Below the pieces are notes generated by a model, which was not told where the DNA came from, made no database searches, and worked only from the letters and a program-made list of their open reading frames with translations. From Tamarix chinensis (Eukaryota; Streptophyta; Magnoliopsida; Caryophyllales; Tamaricaceae), in assembly GCA_030549775.1 (NCBI GenBank), contig CM060178.1:67385896-67449895 (forward strand): 64,000 nt of DNA, read 5' to 3'. Both the position numbers and the translations under genes were made by a program. Below, one piece after another: positions 24,498 to 35,330 of the stretch (position 1 is the stretch's first letter; the number at the start of each line of letters is the position of its first letter).

Positions 24498-25860
24498 ATC
24501 CTCTTCTTCATCTTTCTCTTGCTTTTTTTCATTGGGAACAATGAACACAATAAGTAGGAAAGCATGGGACTGAATTATTTTTGAAAAGGATAATTTTATA
24601 CTTATTGTGTGATTTGATCAACATCTTTTAAAAACCTTAAAAATAGAAATTGAAAATGTGATAACAACAAAGGAATGAAAGTTAGAATGGTTAGAAATCA
24701 AATCATTCATTGACTAAGAATGAGATGAAATGAAATTAAAAATTGGTAGATACACCTTGGTAAGCACTTGGACCTAGTCATTGGATATATTGTTTATCCA
24801 TAACATATATTACTTGTGTGTGTACTCTCCAATGATATGTGAAACTAGAATTTTTCATTAATTCTCTTCAAAAATGCATAGAACTGTAGGATATCTGAAA
24901 ATGATAAAGGCACTCTTCTTTCTATGTTAGCACCAAAAGACCAAAAATCTTATCCTGAAAAAAAAGTTCCTTTGTTTAAACCCCTTTGAGCCTAAGCCTT
25001 AGTTTATTGATTTAACCTGGAAAAAAAATTCCTTTTTTTAAACCCATTTGAGCCTAAGCCTTATTTTATTGATTTAACCTTCATTAAAACTTCATACCCG
25101 TATAAATCTTCCATCCATACTCTTTAACTAGGAAGCAATAAATTAGCGGGAATAAGTTTTTTCATATGTGTAAATCTAAGCATGGGGATTCAATTGTGAT
25201 AAAAAAAAAACTTTATATGGTTGACAGTCAGAATATTTGTAGTTATGAAAAACAGAATTAATAATTTAGAAGAATTTTGGGGAGGATTGTATTCTCCATG
25301 TATATAGGTGTATAGTGTATATTTGAGTTGCTTCTATAGTTAATGGAGTCTAGCCACAATCCCAAAAATTCTATCTCACCTTAAACCCTTAGCCCCATTA
25401 CAACCAAATTTCAAGACCTTTTGATTCTCATTAACTTTAGTTCTTTTTAGTGGTGGAAAATTGAGAATAATGGCAAACATATAGGCGATCATTATCATTT
25501 GGAGAAGATTTTACAGTAAACACATCATACCCTATACATATAAGAGTGAGCGTTTCCACATACCGAAAGTAAGAATCTACCAATTTGAATTTCATTAGTC
25601 TTAATTTAATTTGCATGATGTCATACTAACTATTATATTTTTCACTCCTTAACCATTTGAGCATTTGATAAGACTGTTTTGAAGGTGATTTAGGGTGTGA
25701 TCCAAAAATATTGTTATCATTGAGATTTCATGATTTACAAGTATTCTAAGTCCCATTGCAGTGTTGAGCTTCGTACATGAATAATTTCAGTCTAATAATT
25801 CTTGTAATCCTTAACCTGCCTCTCTTGTGTTTCTTAATGTATTCATGTGCATGTTATGAT
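24498..25860 (+). other. Athila-1 3' non-coding region
   Basis: No coding potential is seen. Soon after the env-like stop is a hairpin TCATTG-GGAA-CAATGA (24529-24544). Two near-identical copies of a ~55-bp stretch (about 24958-25015 and 25019-25078) form a short tandem duplication. An AAGCATGGGGA tract near 25179 resembles the polypurine tract. The rest is AT-rich. Confidence 0.6.
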
Positions 25861-25900
25861 ATTGCTTGAGGACAAGCAATAATTCAAGCATGGGGGTATT
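25861..25900 (+). promoter_or_regulatory. hairpin plus polypurine tract of Athila-1
   Basis: ATTGCTTGAGGACAAGCAAT (25861-25880) is an 8-bp perfect stem with an AGGA loop. It is followed by AAGCATGGGGGTATT (25886-25900), which abuts the 3' LTR and is the expected plus-strand primer. The same arrangement occurs in Athila-2. Confidence 0.75.
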
Positions 25901-27436
25901 TGATAGATGAGATTTATAGATTATTTTCATGCTTATAAATATCATTTATCTCTCATTAATTCTATTAGATTTAATCTTTTTGTCAAGTTTTCCTCCTTGG
26001 AATAGATTTTAGAAGAAAGAAAAAAATTGAAGAAATTCATGGAGAAGTCAATGTAAAGAAGAAATCAAGTAAAGAACACATCAAGAAATGTTGAATCAAG
26101 GAGAGCAAAGTTGGAAAGGGAGCAAATACATCAAGAGAAGCTATACTGAAACTTCAAAAGGAATTTAGTGGAAGGATAAAAAACACGGCACCCCCGTGTT
26201 TCATAAACAAGGGTCGTGTTAATTATCTCGAGCATCAATTTTAAATCCCTATTGGCAGAATAGTTGGAAGAAAACACGAGGGTCCCGTGTTTCCATTTAA
26301 AAATTTGTAACTGTCCACGCGACCTATTGCTGATATATTTCTATCTAAAAACAGGGTTCAGAATAAGGAGAACAGACATCGAAACAATTGTAATGTAGTT
26401 TTCTTCCTTTATTCCTCTAGAATATACATGTAATGCACAATTCCAACTTTTTGATCTTCTTAAATTCTAGTGATCAATTGACAATCTACACTTCAATTGA
26501 TAAGTCTTCTCTATTCCTTTATGAATTTCAGTATCTTCATTTTTGTTATCCAAGTAGATTATCTGTAATTATACTTGTGTTCATTCTATTATCATCTAAT
26601 TGTATCAATAGTAGATTTCATGAATGTGTTGTTGTTATTAATTTTCAATGTTTATATGTAATTGTGTGATTTGTAAATATGCAGATGTTTGAGTAATTTG
26701 AACAGGGTAGGATGATTTGAGGATGCAATTATATCCTAATTAGCATTTCATATTTTAAATGTTTGATTCTAGATGAAGTTTAATTGAATTAATGGATCGA
26801 ATTGAATGATTCCGTATCATAGATAAATATTTTTGAACTAATTAGATTGATCACCTATTTAGTTTAGAACTTAATCTTTGCTAAGGCAATGAAATTAACC
26901 CGTATTTGTTAATTAATTTTTCTAAAGTAGCAAGAACATTAATTATTAATCTTATCTATTAATTCATGCAATTGCATAATCCGAGCTTATGTGATTATGA
27001 TTGTAGTTGGCTGCTTTTCGTTCATAATGCTACTATTAATTGAATCTAGTGTTTGTAACCTAGGTTATTAAATGGTCAGAAAATAAATTGAGAGCATATT
27101 AAATTTATTAAGGTTGAGAGAAAGCAAAGGAATTTGTTATTATGAATTTCCTAAGTCAACATTAAATTATTTAGAATCATTCTTCTTATTTGAATGTTTG
27201 GTATTTTGATTCCATCATCAATTCATTCGTCCCCTATTTGTCAATTAGTGAATAAGATTTAGTACAATTAGATTTAGTATTAGAATCAATGAAATTTTAT
27301 AAACGGAGTTATAACATCAATAGAAAAATTAGTGATTAAAACGTCATTCCTTGTGGGTTCGACTCCTTCTTACCATATACTACGTATTTGGGAGTTAGGA
27401 TTTATTTAAATTTGTTGTACTCACGACAGTGCACCA
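25901..27436 (+). repeat. 3' LTR of Athila-1
   Basis: 1,536 bp, paired with 13275-14813. It begins TGATAGATGAG and ends CAGTGCACCA, followed by the ATTAG target-site copy. The CpG palindromes are better preserved here (near 26183-26220 and 26273-26295) than in the 5' LTR. Confidence 0.92.
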
Positions 27437-27441
27437 ATTAG

Positions 27442-28261
27442 TTACTTTTAAATACTTTTGTTATTATGACAATAATATATAGTAATAGATTGCTATATTA
27501 GTAATTTATTGGGGTTTAATGCTTATGGATAGAGTTAGGGTTTGAATATATTCTACATAATTAATAATCATTTATTTAAGGCCAATAATTTTCTATTATT
27601 TTGAACTTTTATTATCTTATAATTCCACTTATATAATAATACCCTAACTAAGGTTAAAAAGAACTTATTAGCTAAAAAGTATTGTTATGTTGTTATTCTA
27701 CATATTGGTTAATAATATCTTATCTAAGGCTAATAACAATTTATTTTCTAATAATTTTATATTTTAATTGTTATACATTTTTAATAGTAAATTATGTAAT
27801 CACAACACAAACATTTAATCATAATAACCAACATACATACAAAGATACCACCACAATTATTATACCTTTTTAATAACATATTATTTAATTAGAATACGTA
27901 CATCAACATATATTTACCTTTTCAAACATTTATATTATTCTTAATAATAACATTTATATATATGAAATATATATTATAACCAGAAAATGAACATTTAAAT
28001 ATATATATATATATATATATAGATATATGCTATTTAAAAAAACATACAAATGGTAGTAGATGCAGCAATCTCTAACGAAGGTAAAAATTCCAACTTGCTA
28101 CAAAATTATCAAAAATTAAGCAAAATAAAATTATTGTATTAATAAACTAGTAACTAAAAGAAGATAAACTAAAACAAAGAGTAAAAATTGAATACTAAAT
28201 CAAGATATGGAGGTGGTGGTGGTGTGAGGTGGTGGCTATAACGAAGAGAAACCAAAGATTT

Positions 28262-28307
<46 letters not shown>

Positions 28308-28925
28308 TAATAATAATGATAATAATAATAATAATAATAGATGGTATAAAAATAAGAAATTAACAAAAAAACAAAGACTGAACAAAAAACCCACACAAAG
28401 ATTCAACTAGGCAAGGAGAGAAACCAAAAAGAATAGTAGAAGAGAAGAGAAATAGACCACTGAGGAAAACAACACATGCTTTAGGATTGTATAAGACTAA
28501 TATCAACAACATTTATCGTTACTAGTCATAGAAGGAATAAAATTATGAGCACAAAGCACGTGACCTATCAACAATGATAATAATGGTATTAATCATGTCA
28601 CGTGGTTGATAATTGTGTGGCGTTAATAGAAAAAAATTCCATTCCATAATTCCTATTTATGTTTTCCCCAACATAACCATCTTTATAAACCTTTTAGGGA
28701 TGTGTAGCCCCGATTTTATTTTCAGCAAAATATAGCTGTCCGGGAAAAATTGAGGGGGAAAATTTTCTAAGACATTTTTGTTGCTAATAGCATTTAAGGA
28801 CATAGGTTTTTCATCTCCAAAATGACTATTGATGATTACTTATCATTGCTAATAATAAGTTTCAGCTACAACATGGTATCGTCCCTAATACTAGTGTTGC
28901 AATTTTTTTTCCTTTTCTTGTAGTG
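27442..28925 (-). other. 5' terminal part of the interrupted CACTA element
   Basis: No coding sequence is seen. The stretch is very AT-rich and holds an AT run (about 28000-28022), a long TAA array and the terminal CACTA subterminal region (about 28690-28925) with the CTTGTAGTG end. In the reconstructed element this is the transposase 5' side. Confidence 0.5.
28264..28340. repeat. TAA microsatellite
   Basis: About 25 TAA units with two TGA-type interruptions, in the CACTA 5' region. Confidence 0.9.
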
Positions 28926-29460
28926 AACATAGATTAATCAACTAGTAGCATGAAACTAGTTGACTAGTGCCACCCAGTTTGTAAAACTATTAGTCTTTGA
29001 TTTTTCCAGTTACTTGTTGATTGGTTTATACATACTAGTCGAATGGTACTTGGTAAAAACTGTTACTTTTCAATTTCTCATGAGATTCTCTTCAAGATAA
29101 TAGCCAACTTAAAAACCTTTTAACATATTGATTTTGAAGAGAGTTTAATACATGCTTTCAAGAGAATTTCACAAGTGCTCAATAATTAATCAATGGTAGA
29201 GTCAAATCTAATACTTAATAAAGAAGCCATGATAAGCACCAATTATTGAGGTCTTGAATGGTGTGATCTTATATAGGTCGTGATGTGAAATTTATGTAAA
29301 CCTTGATCCATGTGCTAGAAAATTTCATTTTTTTTCCTAAGCACTAGAATGTTTGTATTATATGTGTTTATCATCATATGTGCTTGGAAAAATATTACAC
29401 ATTAAAAAAAATACTAGACCCTATATAATATTTGTTATTGTCAAAACGAGGATGTGTGAC
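28926..29460. other. unassigned sequence between CACTA and copia-1
   Basis: No gene is seen. The left part has ACTAGTTGACTAGT-like motifs similar to those near 5085-5360. The right end (about 29430-29460) has a GTCAAAACGAGGATG stretch resembling the copia-1 polypurine region. Confidence 0.45.
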
Positions 29461-30000
29461 TGTGAGCTTGTGACTCGTATTTGGTGTGTATAACAGCTTG
29501 GATGGGCGTGTGAAGTATTTTAGAGGAATTTGGAGTAGAGCTATAAGTTATACTTGAAAGATATTAATATTTGACATTGATATAACTAGAATTTGGAAAC
29601 ATGTTGAACATAAAAGATGTATATATTTCTATCAACTTTCCAAAGCATCATGAATCAGCTTGATTAGAAGTCAAATGAAGAAGTTGTAACCAAAATACAA
29701 AAGACAATAAAATCTAGAAAGAAATAAAGGGACCCGTATTTGTGATAGTCTCGTATAGTATAAATACCTTGTGATTAGAACCTTAATTAGCATAGCGCCA
29801 TCCTCTTATCTCCTCTAGAGTTCTCTTCTAATTCCTTGGTGAATTGAGTGATTTAGGTGAGTATTTCTTTGATTCTCTTTATAATAACAATTACTTCACA
29901 TCAATAAGATCATCTGCATTCCCAATCTATATTCTTGAGTGTTCTTCTCTTCTCAATTCTTGTATATTCTAATTGATTCCAATTAGATCTTATTTTTCTA
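29461..30000 (+). repeat. 5' LTR of copia-1
   Basis: Begins TGTGAGCTTGTGACTCG and runs to TTATTTTTCT, where the canonical terminal CA is mutated to CT. It pairs with 49917-50441. A TATAAATA box lies at 29759-29766. It carries a GGGACCCGTATTTGTG motif just upstream of the TATA box. Confidence 0.8.
29759..29766 (+). promoter_or_regulatory. TATA box of copia-1 5' LTR
   Basis: TATAAATA, conserved at 50217-50224 in the 3' LTR. Confidence 0.6.
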
Positions 30001-30002
30001 AT

Positions 30003-30014
30003 TGTTATCAGAGC
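30003..30014 (+). other. primer binding site, tRNA-iMet type (copia-1)
   Basis: TGTTATCAGAGC lies 2 bases after the LTR; the usual copia PBS is TGGTATCAGAGC, so there is one mismatch. Confidence 0.8.
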
Positions 30015-30256
30015 GTAGGGTTCATATTCGAGATGTTTACAAGATTTGATATATAGAATTTTCATCAGCCCGTGAACTTTGACTTATGAAAGTTGAAGAT
30101 GAAGACAATCCTAATTTAGAATGGATTGGATAAGTTATTACTTGGTAAATAAAATAATTCAGATTCAATGACAAATTAGAAATTCGAGGAGATAGATCAA
30201 AAGGCCCTTTCCACTATATAGTTGTGTTTTTCTAATAAGGTTTTGCATAAGGTGGC

Positions 30257-31658
30257 TAATAAGCATGAATTATGTCAATCATATAGACTTTAACATGAAG
30301 ATTTAATGTGATTGTATCATGATTTTTTTTCATACTTTAGTCAACTTGTTCTTTTTTACTTCTCTTGATCATATTTTTTAGGTATTTCAAGAATATGGGA
30401 TCAAAATGAGCTAAAACGCAATAGCTGGAACAAAATAGAAGAAAACGCAAGTGCTCAAAGCGTGAAAAGGAATAAAGGCTTAAAAATAAATACATGATTC
30501 GTTATGAACTTGGAAAAATATTGAAACGAAAGTTGTAGATATTTTTATTAGCTTTCTAACACATCAAAAATCAGCTCAATCCAAAGTGAAACGTAGAAGT
30601 TATGGCTAGAATATGAAACATGCGCAAAGCTGAAGAATTGAAACGGCCGTGTTGATGGATAGTTACGTCTATATAAACATATTTTTCATGCATTTTGGAG
30701 GGGAGAAACGGATGGAATCAAAAGAAGATGGCTTTGAGAACACTAAAGAGAGATCTAGGGTTTCTTATTTGGCATCACCCAATCCAATTCCACCTCCAAT
30801 TCATCCACAAGCTTCCATCTTTTGATCTCAATTTCTTGTTCCCAGTCATATAGATTGAACAGTGAATTTCTCATCTTCAATAAAGAGGCTACTGTATTGT
30901 TTTTCTTTGGATTTTATTCATTTTTTTAATTGATGCAATTCTCTATATTTAAGATGTTGAGCTTAATGAAATCCATGCTTGGCTAATTGATCTATGCTGA
31001 GGTGAAGGGAAATCCCCTGATCCAGATGTGTTGAGAATCTAAACCCTGCCCAATCTAATTAATTGTCATATGTGTTGTGCTAATAATTTAATTGGAATAA
31101 TATAGAAAATTGATCACTTTTCTATTATTATTTAGAGAAACCCAACAAGATTCGAGAGATGAGTCGGAATGGGCTCCATTAGCATGGCAAGAAATTAAAC
31201 CACAAAGTCGAGAGACGTTGGTTGTCTTCTACAACTAAAAAGAAGGGAATATGATACATAATAATGCATTGCCTATTTTTGCATTCATACTAGAGATAGA
31301 TGAGTCTTAATAGAAAATAGGGTGTAGTGGCTTGAGAGAGCATTACAATACATACTTTGGTTGGCATTCATGACAAATTATTTTAATTTGGGATTTGGGG
31401 TAAATATTCTATCACATTGGGGTTGAGGGGATTGACCGAAACCTTAGCATTTTCTCTAACTGAATTTCACTTGTTCTTATAGTATAATTGGATTTAGTTT
31501 GCATATTTTATTTTTATTTAGAGTTAGACATTATCTGCCCCAATCGTTAGTCTAGACATAGGAGATCTTTTCACTATCTCATTGCTCACTTCCTAGTCTC
31601 TGTGGGATCGACCTTGCATGCTACTTCAACACCGTGCACTTGCGGTATTAAGTCATCA
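30257..31658 (+). repeat. 5' LTR of Athila-2
   Basis: 1,402 bp, beginning TAATAAGCATGAA (TGATAAGC in the partner, so the terminal TG is mutated here) and ending AAGTCATCA. A TATATAAA box is at 30670-30677, and an AAACGGCCGTGTT palindrome sits about 25 bp upstream. Confidence 0.93.
30670..30677 (+). promoter_or_regulatory. TATA box of Athila-2 5' LTR
   Basis: TATATAAA in the 5' LTR. The matching site in the 3' LTR (45100-45107) reads TATACAAA. Confidence 0.6.
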
Positions 31659-31664
31659 AGTTTT

Positions 31665-31682
31665 TGGCGTCGTTGCCGGGGA
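31665..31682 (+). other. primer binding site, tRNA-Asp type (Athila-2)
   Basis: TGGCGTCGTTGCCGGGGA, 6 bases after the LTR. One difference (T for C) from the canonical Athila PBS. Confidence 0.88.
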
Positions 31683-33720
31683 CTAGGCAACAAGTGACCT
31701 TAGGATTCGAGAAATTTTCTTTTTCTTAGACATTTGTTTTTCTATTTATTTTATTTTATTTCTAATCCTTTTAAAGTTTGTTCGAGTGGTTTTTTGACTT
31801 TACACAGGATCTCTAGTGCATGACCCGCTCTTGTGGGGGTAAGTTAGCGCCTTTTGATCCAGAGATTGAGAGGACCTTGTATAGGTTGCATAGATTGGAT
31901 AGACGTGCTGAAGGCATGGAAAACACCGGGAACCAACAACCTCTTAATCCACAAGACATGCATCCTCCACAAGTGCTTAATCCAAATTTACAACTCAATC
32001 CGGCTCTTTCACAAGCGCCACTTCAAGTACAAGTACAAGCTCCAATGGGTAGATCTCTTAAAGAGTATGCCGCCCCAAATCTAGATGGTATAGGTTCCAG
32101 CATCAGACGGCCAACTGTGCAGGCACACAACTTTGAACTTAAACCGGCCATTATTCAGATGATTCAAACAGCAATTCAATTTGGAGGATTACCAAACGAT
32201 GACCCAAATGCTCATATTGCTAATTTCCTTGAGATTTGTGATACTTTTAGGCAGAATGGGGTTTCTGATGATGCCATAAGGCTTAGGCTTTTCCCCTTCT
32301 CTCTTAGGGATAAAGCTAAGAGTTGGTTACATTATTTGCCAATGGGATCAATTACTACGTGGGATCATATGGCTCGACAATTTCTTGCTAAATTTTTTCC
32401 ACCATCAAAAACTGCTAAGATAATAAATGATATTACTACTTTTGTGCAGTATGATCAAGAATCGTTATATGAAGCGTGGGAACGATTCAAAGAATTACTG
32501 AGAAAATGTCCTCACCATGGTCTACCTATTTGGCTACAGGTTAGACTTTTTATAATGGTTTATTTTCTACTAATCGTTCCATGCTTGATGCAGCTGCAGG
32601 TGGGACAATCATGAATAAGACCCCAGAAGATGCCTATAATTTTATTGAGGAGTTGGCAGCTAATAGTCATCAGTGGCATGCTGAGAGATTACCTTTTAGG
32701 AGTGCAGGCATCCATTCTGTCGATGTCGTCACTACTCTTTCGGCTCAGTTAGATGCATTAACTAAACAAGTGGCTAACTTGACTGCTCCTACTGCATAGG
32801 TCCCAATTATGAGATGTGACTTATGTGGTGGACCTCACACTAGCACTGAGTGCCAGGTGGGTAACCCTTTTATACAATCTTCTGAGCAAGCTAACTTTGT
32901 GTCAAATTTTGGCAGGACCAATAACAATCCGTACTCAAACACCTACAATCCTAGTTGGAAGCGTAACACCCCCAAATTTCACTCCTGAAAAAAAAAATTT
33001 TTGAAAGAATAAAGCGGAAGCTAGGAGCGAATTTGGGAAATGTTACCGCCACATCTAACACAAGATAAATGTCAACCATCTATCTCATGTTAGATGCAAG
33101 GCTAAAACCTGTCAAACAATCAAATCTGAATTTTAAAGCATAACAACGTTACGAGGAATTAAAAGTCAATTACAAAATCCTTGAAAATTTAAATACAACA
33201 CTTGCAACTTCCAAGGAGAATACAATTAAACAAACAAATCCCGAAGGATGGTTATCCGGATCGCCTACTCACTCAAATCAAGCCTTCCACCCTAAAACAG
33301 TAACCGATTTTAAACCTGCACAAGAGGTCTGCTCCCCACCATTGGTGGATCATCACAGGACCCATTCAACCAGTGTAGTATTAGTACGGGTCCAATACTG
33401 AGTAAGTCTCGCTACCCTACCTTATAGGAAAGATATCATCAAGTGCACATTAAATTATAGTCCAATACGTCAATACAATATCATACATATTCACAACCCA
33501 CAGCATGAATCTTGCCATACACTCATAGTAACATATAAAACATATGCAACATCCCATTTAACATATAAGTGTGGAATAACCGAAATAATAAGTGACTCAT
33601 TATGCACATAAACAGCATGTGGTAATATAGACAATAAAAGCTGGCCATGGTCCAATTAGACTTATTCTTTATTCTCATTAATAGTATATTCATTCCACAC
33701 ATATTCTTTAATAATCCATG

Positions 33721-34345
33721 TAAGCGCGGGGACCCCACTATTATAGCTAGTGGACCGGAAATCAACACTCAGGGCAGGACGCCTCTGACCACTATTATAG
33801 CCGATGGACCGGAATCAACACCCAGGGCAGAACGCCTCTGGCCACTATTCTAACCGGTGGACCGGACTGGCCCCGACTTGCATGGTGTTTCGCTGTAAGT
33901 ACTTAGTATTTTTCCTGTGGGTTACTTCATTCAGATTCATTCAACGCATTCTTTATTAGTCCATGTGAGCGCGGGAGCCCCACTATTATGGCCGGTGGAC
34001 CGGAAATAAACACACAGGGCAGGACGCCTCTGATCACTATTATAGCCGGTGGATCGGAATCAACACCCAGGGCAGAACGCCTCTGGCCACTATTCTAACC
34101 GGTGGACCGGACTGGCCCCGACTCACATGGTGTTTCACTGTAAGTATTTAGTATTTTCCCTGTGGATTAACTTATTCGTTTGGGTCTGTCGAGCCGAGAT
34201 CCCCCACTATTATAACCGGTGGACCGGGTGTAAACACACAGGGCAGAATGCCTCTGACCACTATTATAGCCGGTGGACCGGAACGGAACGCACAGGGCAA
34301 AACGCCTCTGACCACTATTCTAACCGGTAGATCGGATTGGGCTCG
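33721..34345. repeat. nested tandem repeat (~60-bp units in ~230-245-bp higher-order units)
   Basis: A subunit containing CACTATTATAGCCGGTGGAC, an AACACNCAGGGCAG stretch and CGCCTCTG occurs about three times per block. Blocks begin near 33725, 33967 and 34190, each ended by a segment with GTGTTTCGCTGTAAGTA. Three higher-order copies are visible. It lies within the 5.5-kb solo LTR and is GC-richer than its surroundings. Confidence 0.85.
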
Positions 34346-34914
34346 GCTCAACATCTTTCGCTTTACGTGATTAATGTCTTATTCGTGTCTTATTAGTTCA
34401 CATCACACCCTTGACATGCGTAAATCATTCTCTTTATACTATACACATCACAACAAATAAAATCCCACATTCATAACTACACTTTAGTCAATAAATACCC
34501 ATAATAACACCAAACAACTCTAAGCAACCATAAGCAACCCTAATTGTCCACACCAAACCGTGGTTAACCACTCTTAACCCTATTTTACCATAACAACCAT
34601 ACTTAGCCATCCCAAACCTTAATCATCCTCGACAAATCACAATTAGCTACTCCAACCCTACTTAATCACAACGACCCAAAGTTAATCACTCCAAACCCTA
34701 ATTCTATCTCCTCCATACTCTTATAATACTCCACGTACTATTCTCCGTCCAAAACTGTTAAACACCCAAATCATACTTGAATTACCTTCCTTACATCCCG
34801 AATCAACCTATCGTACGTAAATTTTGCTCCCACGCAAACGTTACACATCCCACACAACCTCTCGAACTTTTCATACAACCCTAAATCCCATACAATCATT
34901 AACTCCCATGCAAA

Positions 34915-35330
34915 ACCCTAATTCCACCATGCAGACCCGAGTACCACCATCAAAACATTAATACCACCATACAACCATAATACCACCATGCAAACCCTAA
35001 TACCGCCATAAGCCATTAATACCACCATGAAATCACAAGTACCACCATACAAACCCTAATACCACCATGCGAACCCTAATACCACTATTCCAACCATAAT
35101 ACCACCATGCAAATCCTAATACCACCATAAGTCATTAATACCATTGTGCAATCATTAATACTACCATACGAACATTAATACCACCATACAAACCCTAATA
35201 CCATCATACAACATTAATACCTCCTTAAAATCATAAATACCACCATACAACCCGAATACCACCATGCGAACCATTAGTGTCGCCCTAGAACATTAATACT
35301 ATCATACAAACTTCAAGACTCCCATGATGG
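34915..35330. repeat. ~20-bp minisatellite (AATACCACCATGCAAACCCT type)
   Basis: About twenty degenerate copies of a unit like AATACCACCATGCAAACCCT, often alternating between an -AACCCT- and an -AACCATT- ending. It lies within the 5.5-kb solo LTR. Confidence 0.85.

Larger units (their letters stand above)
13275..27436 (+). mobile_element. Athila-1: Athila-type Ty3/gypsy retrotransposon with env-like gene
   Basis: This is a complete-length element with two LTRs (13275-14813 and 25901-27436), a tRNA-Asp PBS, gag-pol, an env-like third gene and a polypurine tract. The target-site duplication ATTAG is perfect (13270-13274 and 27437-27441). Protease DLGASIN, RT FMDDF and the PBS type place it in the Athila lineage. 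LTR differences are about 8% over the first ~190 bases by eye, so it is not recent. It carries a nested solo LTR (22405-23972) in the env-like gene. Gag-pol has stops and two clear frameshifts. Confidence 0.92.
6941..28925 (-). mobile_element. CACTA (En/Spm) transposon, interrupted by LINE and Athila-1
   Basis: The left end reads CACTACAAG (6941-6949) and the right end CTTGTAGTG (28917-28925), a perfect 9-bp terminal inverted repeat of CACTA type. Both termini contain a similar subterminal motif (TATTAGRGAYGAY followed by an ATG..AGCTA block, near 7023 and inverted near 28880-28900). Between them, on the minus strand, lie TNP2-type transposase fragments and a likely second ORF. A 2.44-kb LINE and a 14.2-kb Athila element are inserted, leaving about 5.4 kb of own sequence. 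The flanking triplets (TCC and AAC) do not match, so the target duplication is lost or one end belongs to another copy. Confidence 0.65.

Noticed and set aside
31665..31682. tRNA gene at tRNA-matching sequences (also 14820, 30003, 60637)
   Set aside because: Only 12-18 bases complementary to tRNA 3' ends directly after LTRs; these are primer binding sites, not tRNA genes.
34915..35330. CRISPR-like array of short repeats
   Set aside because: Units are head-to-tail and degenerate with no unique spacers, in plant DNA; a minisatellite.
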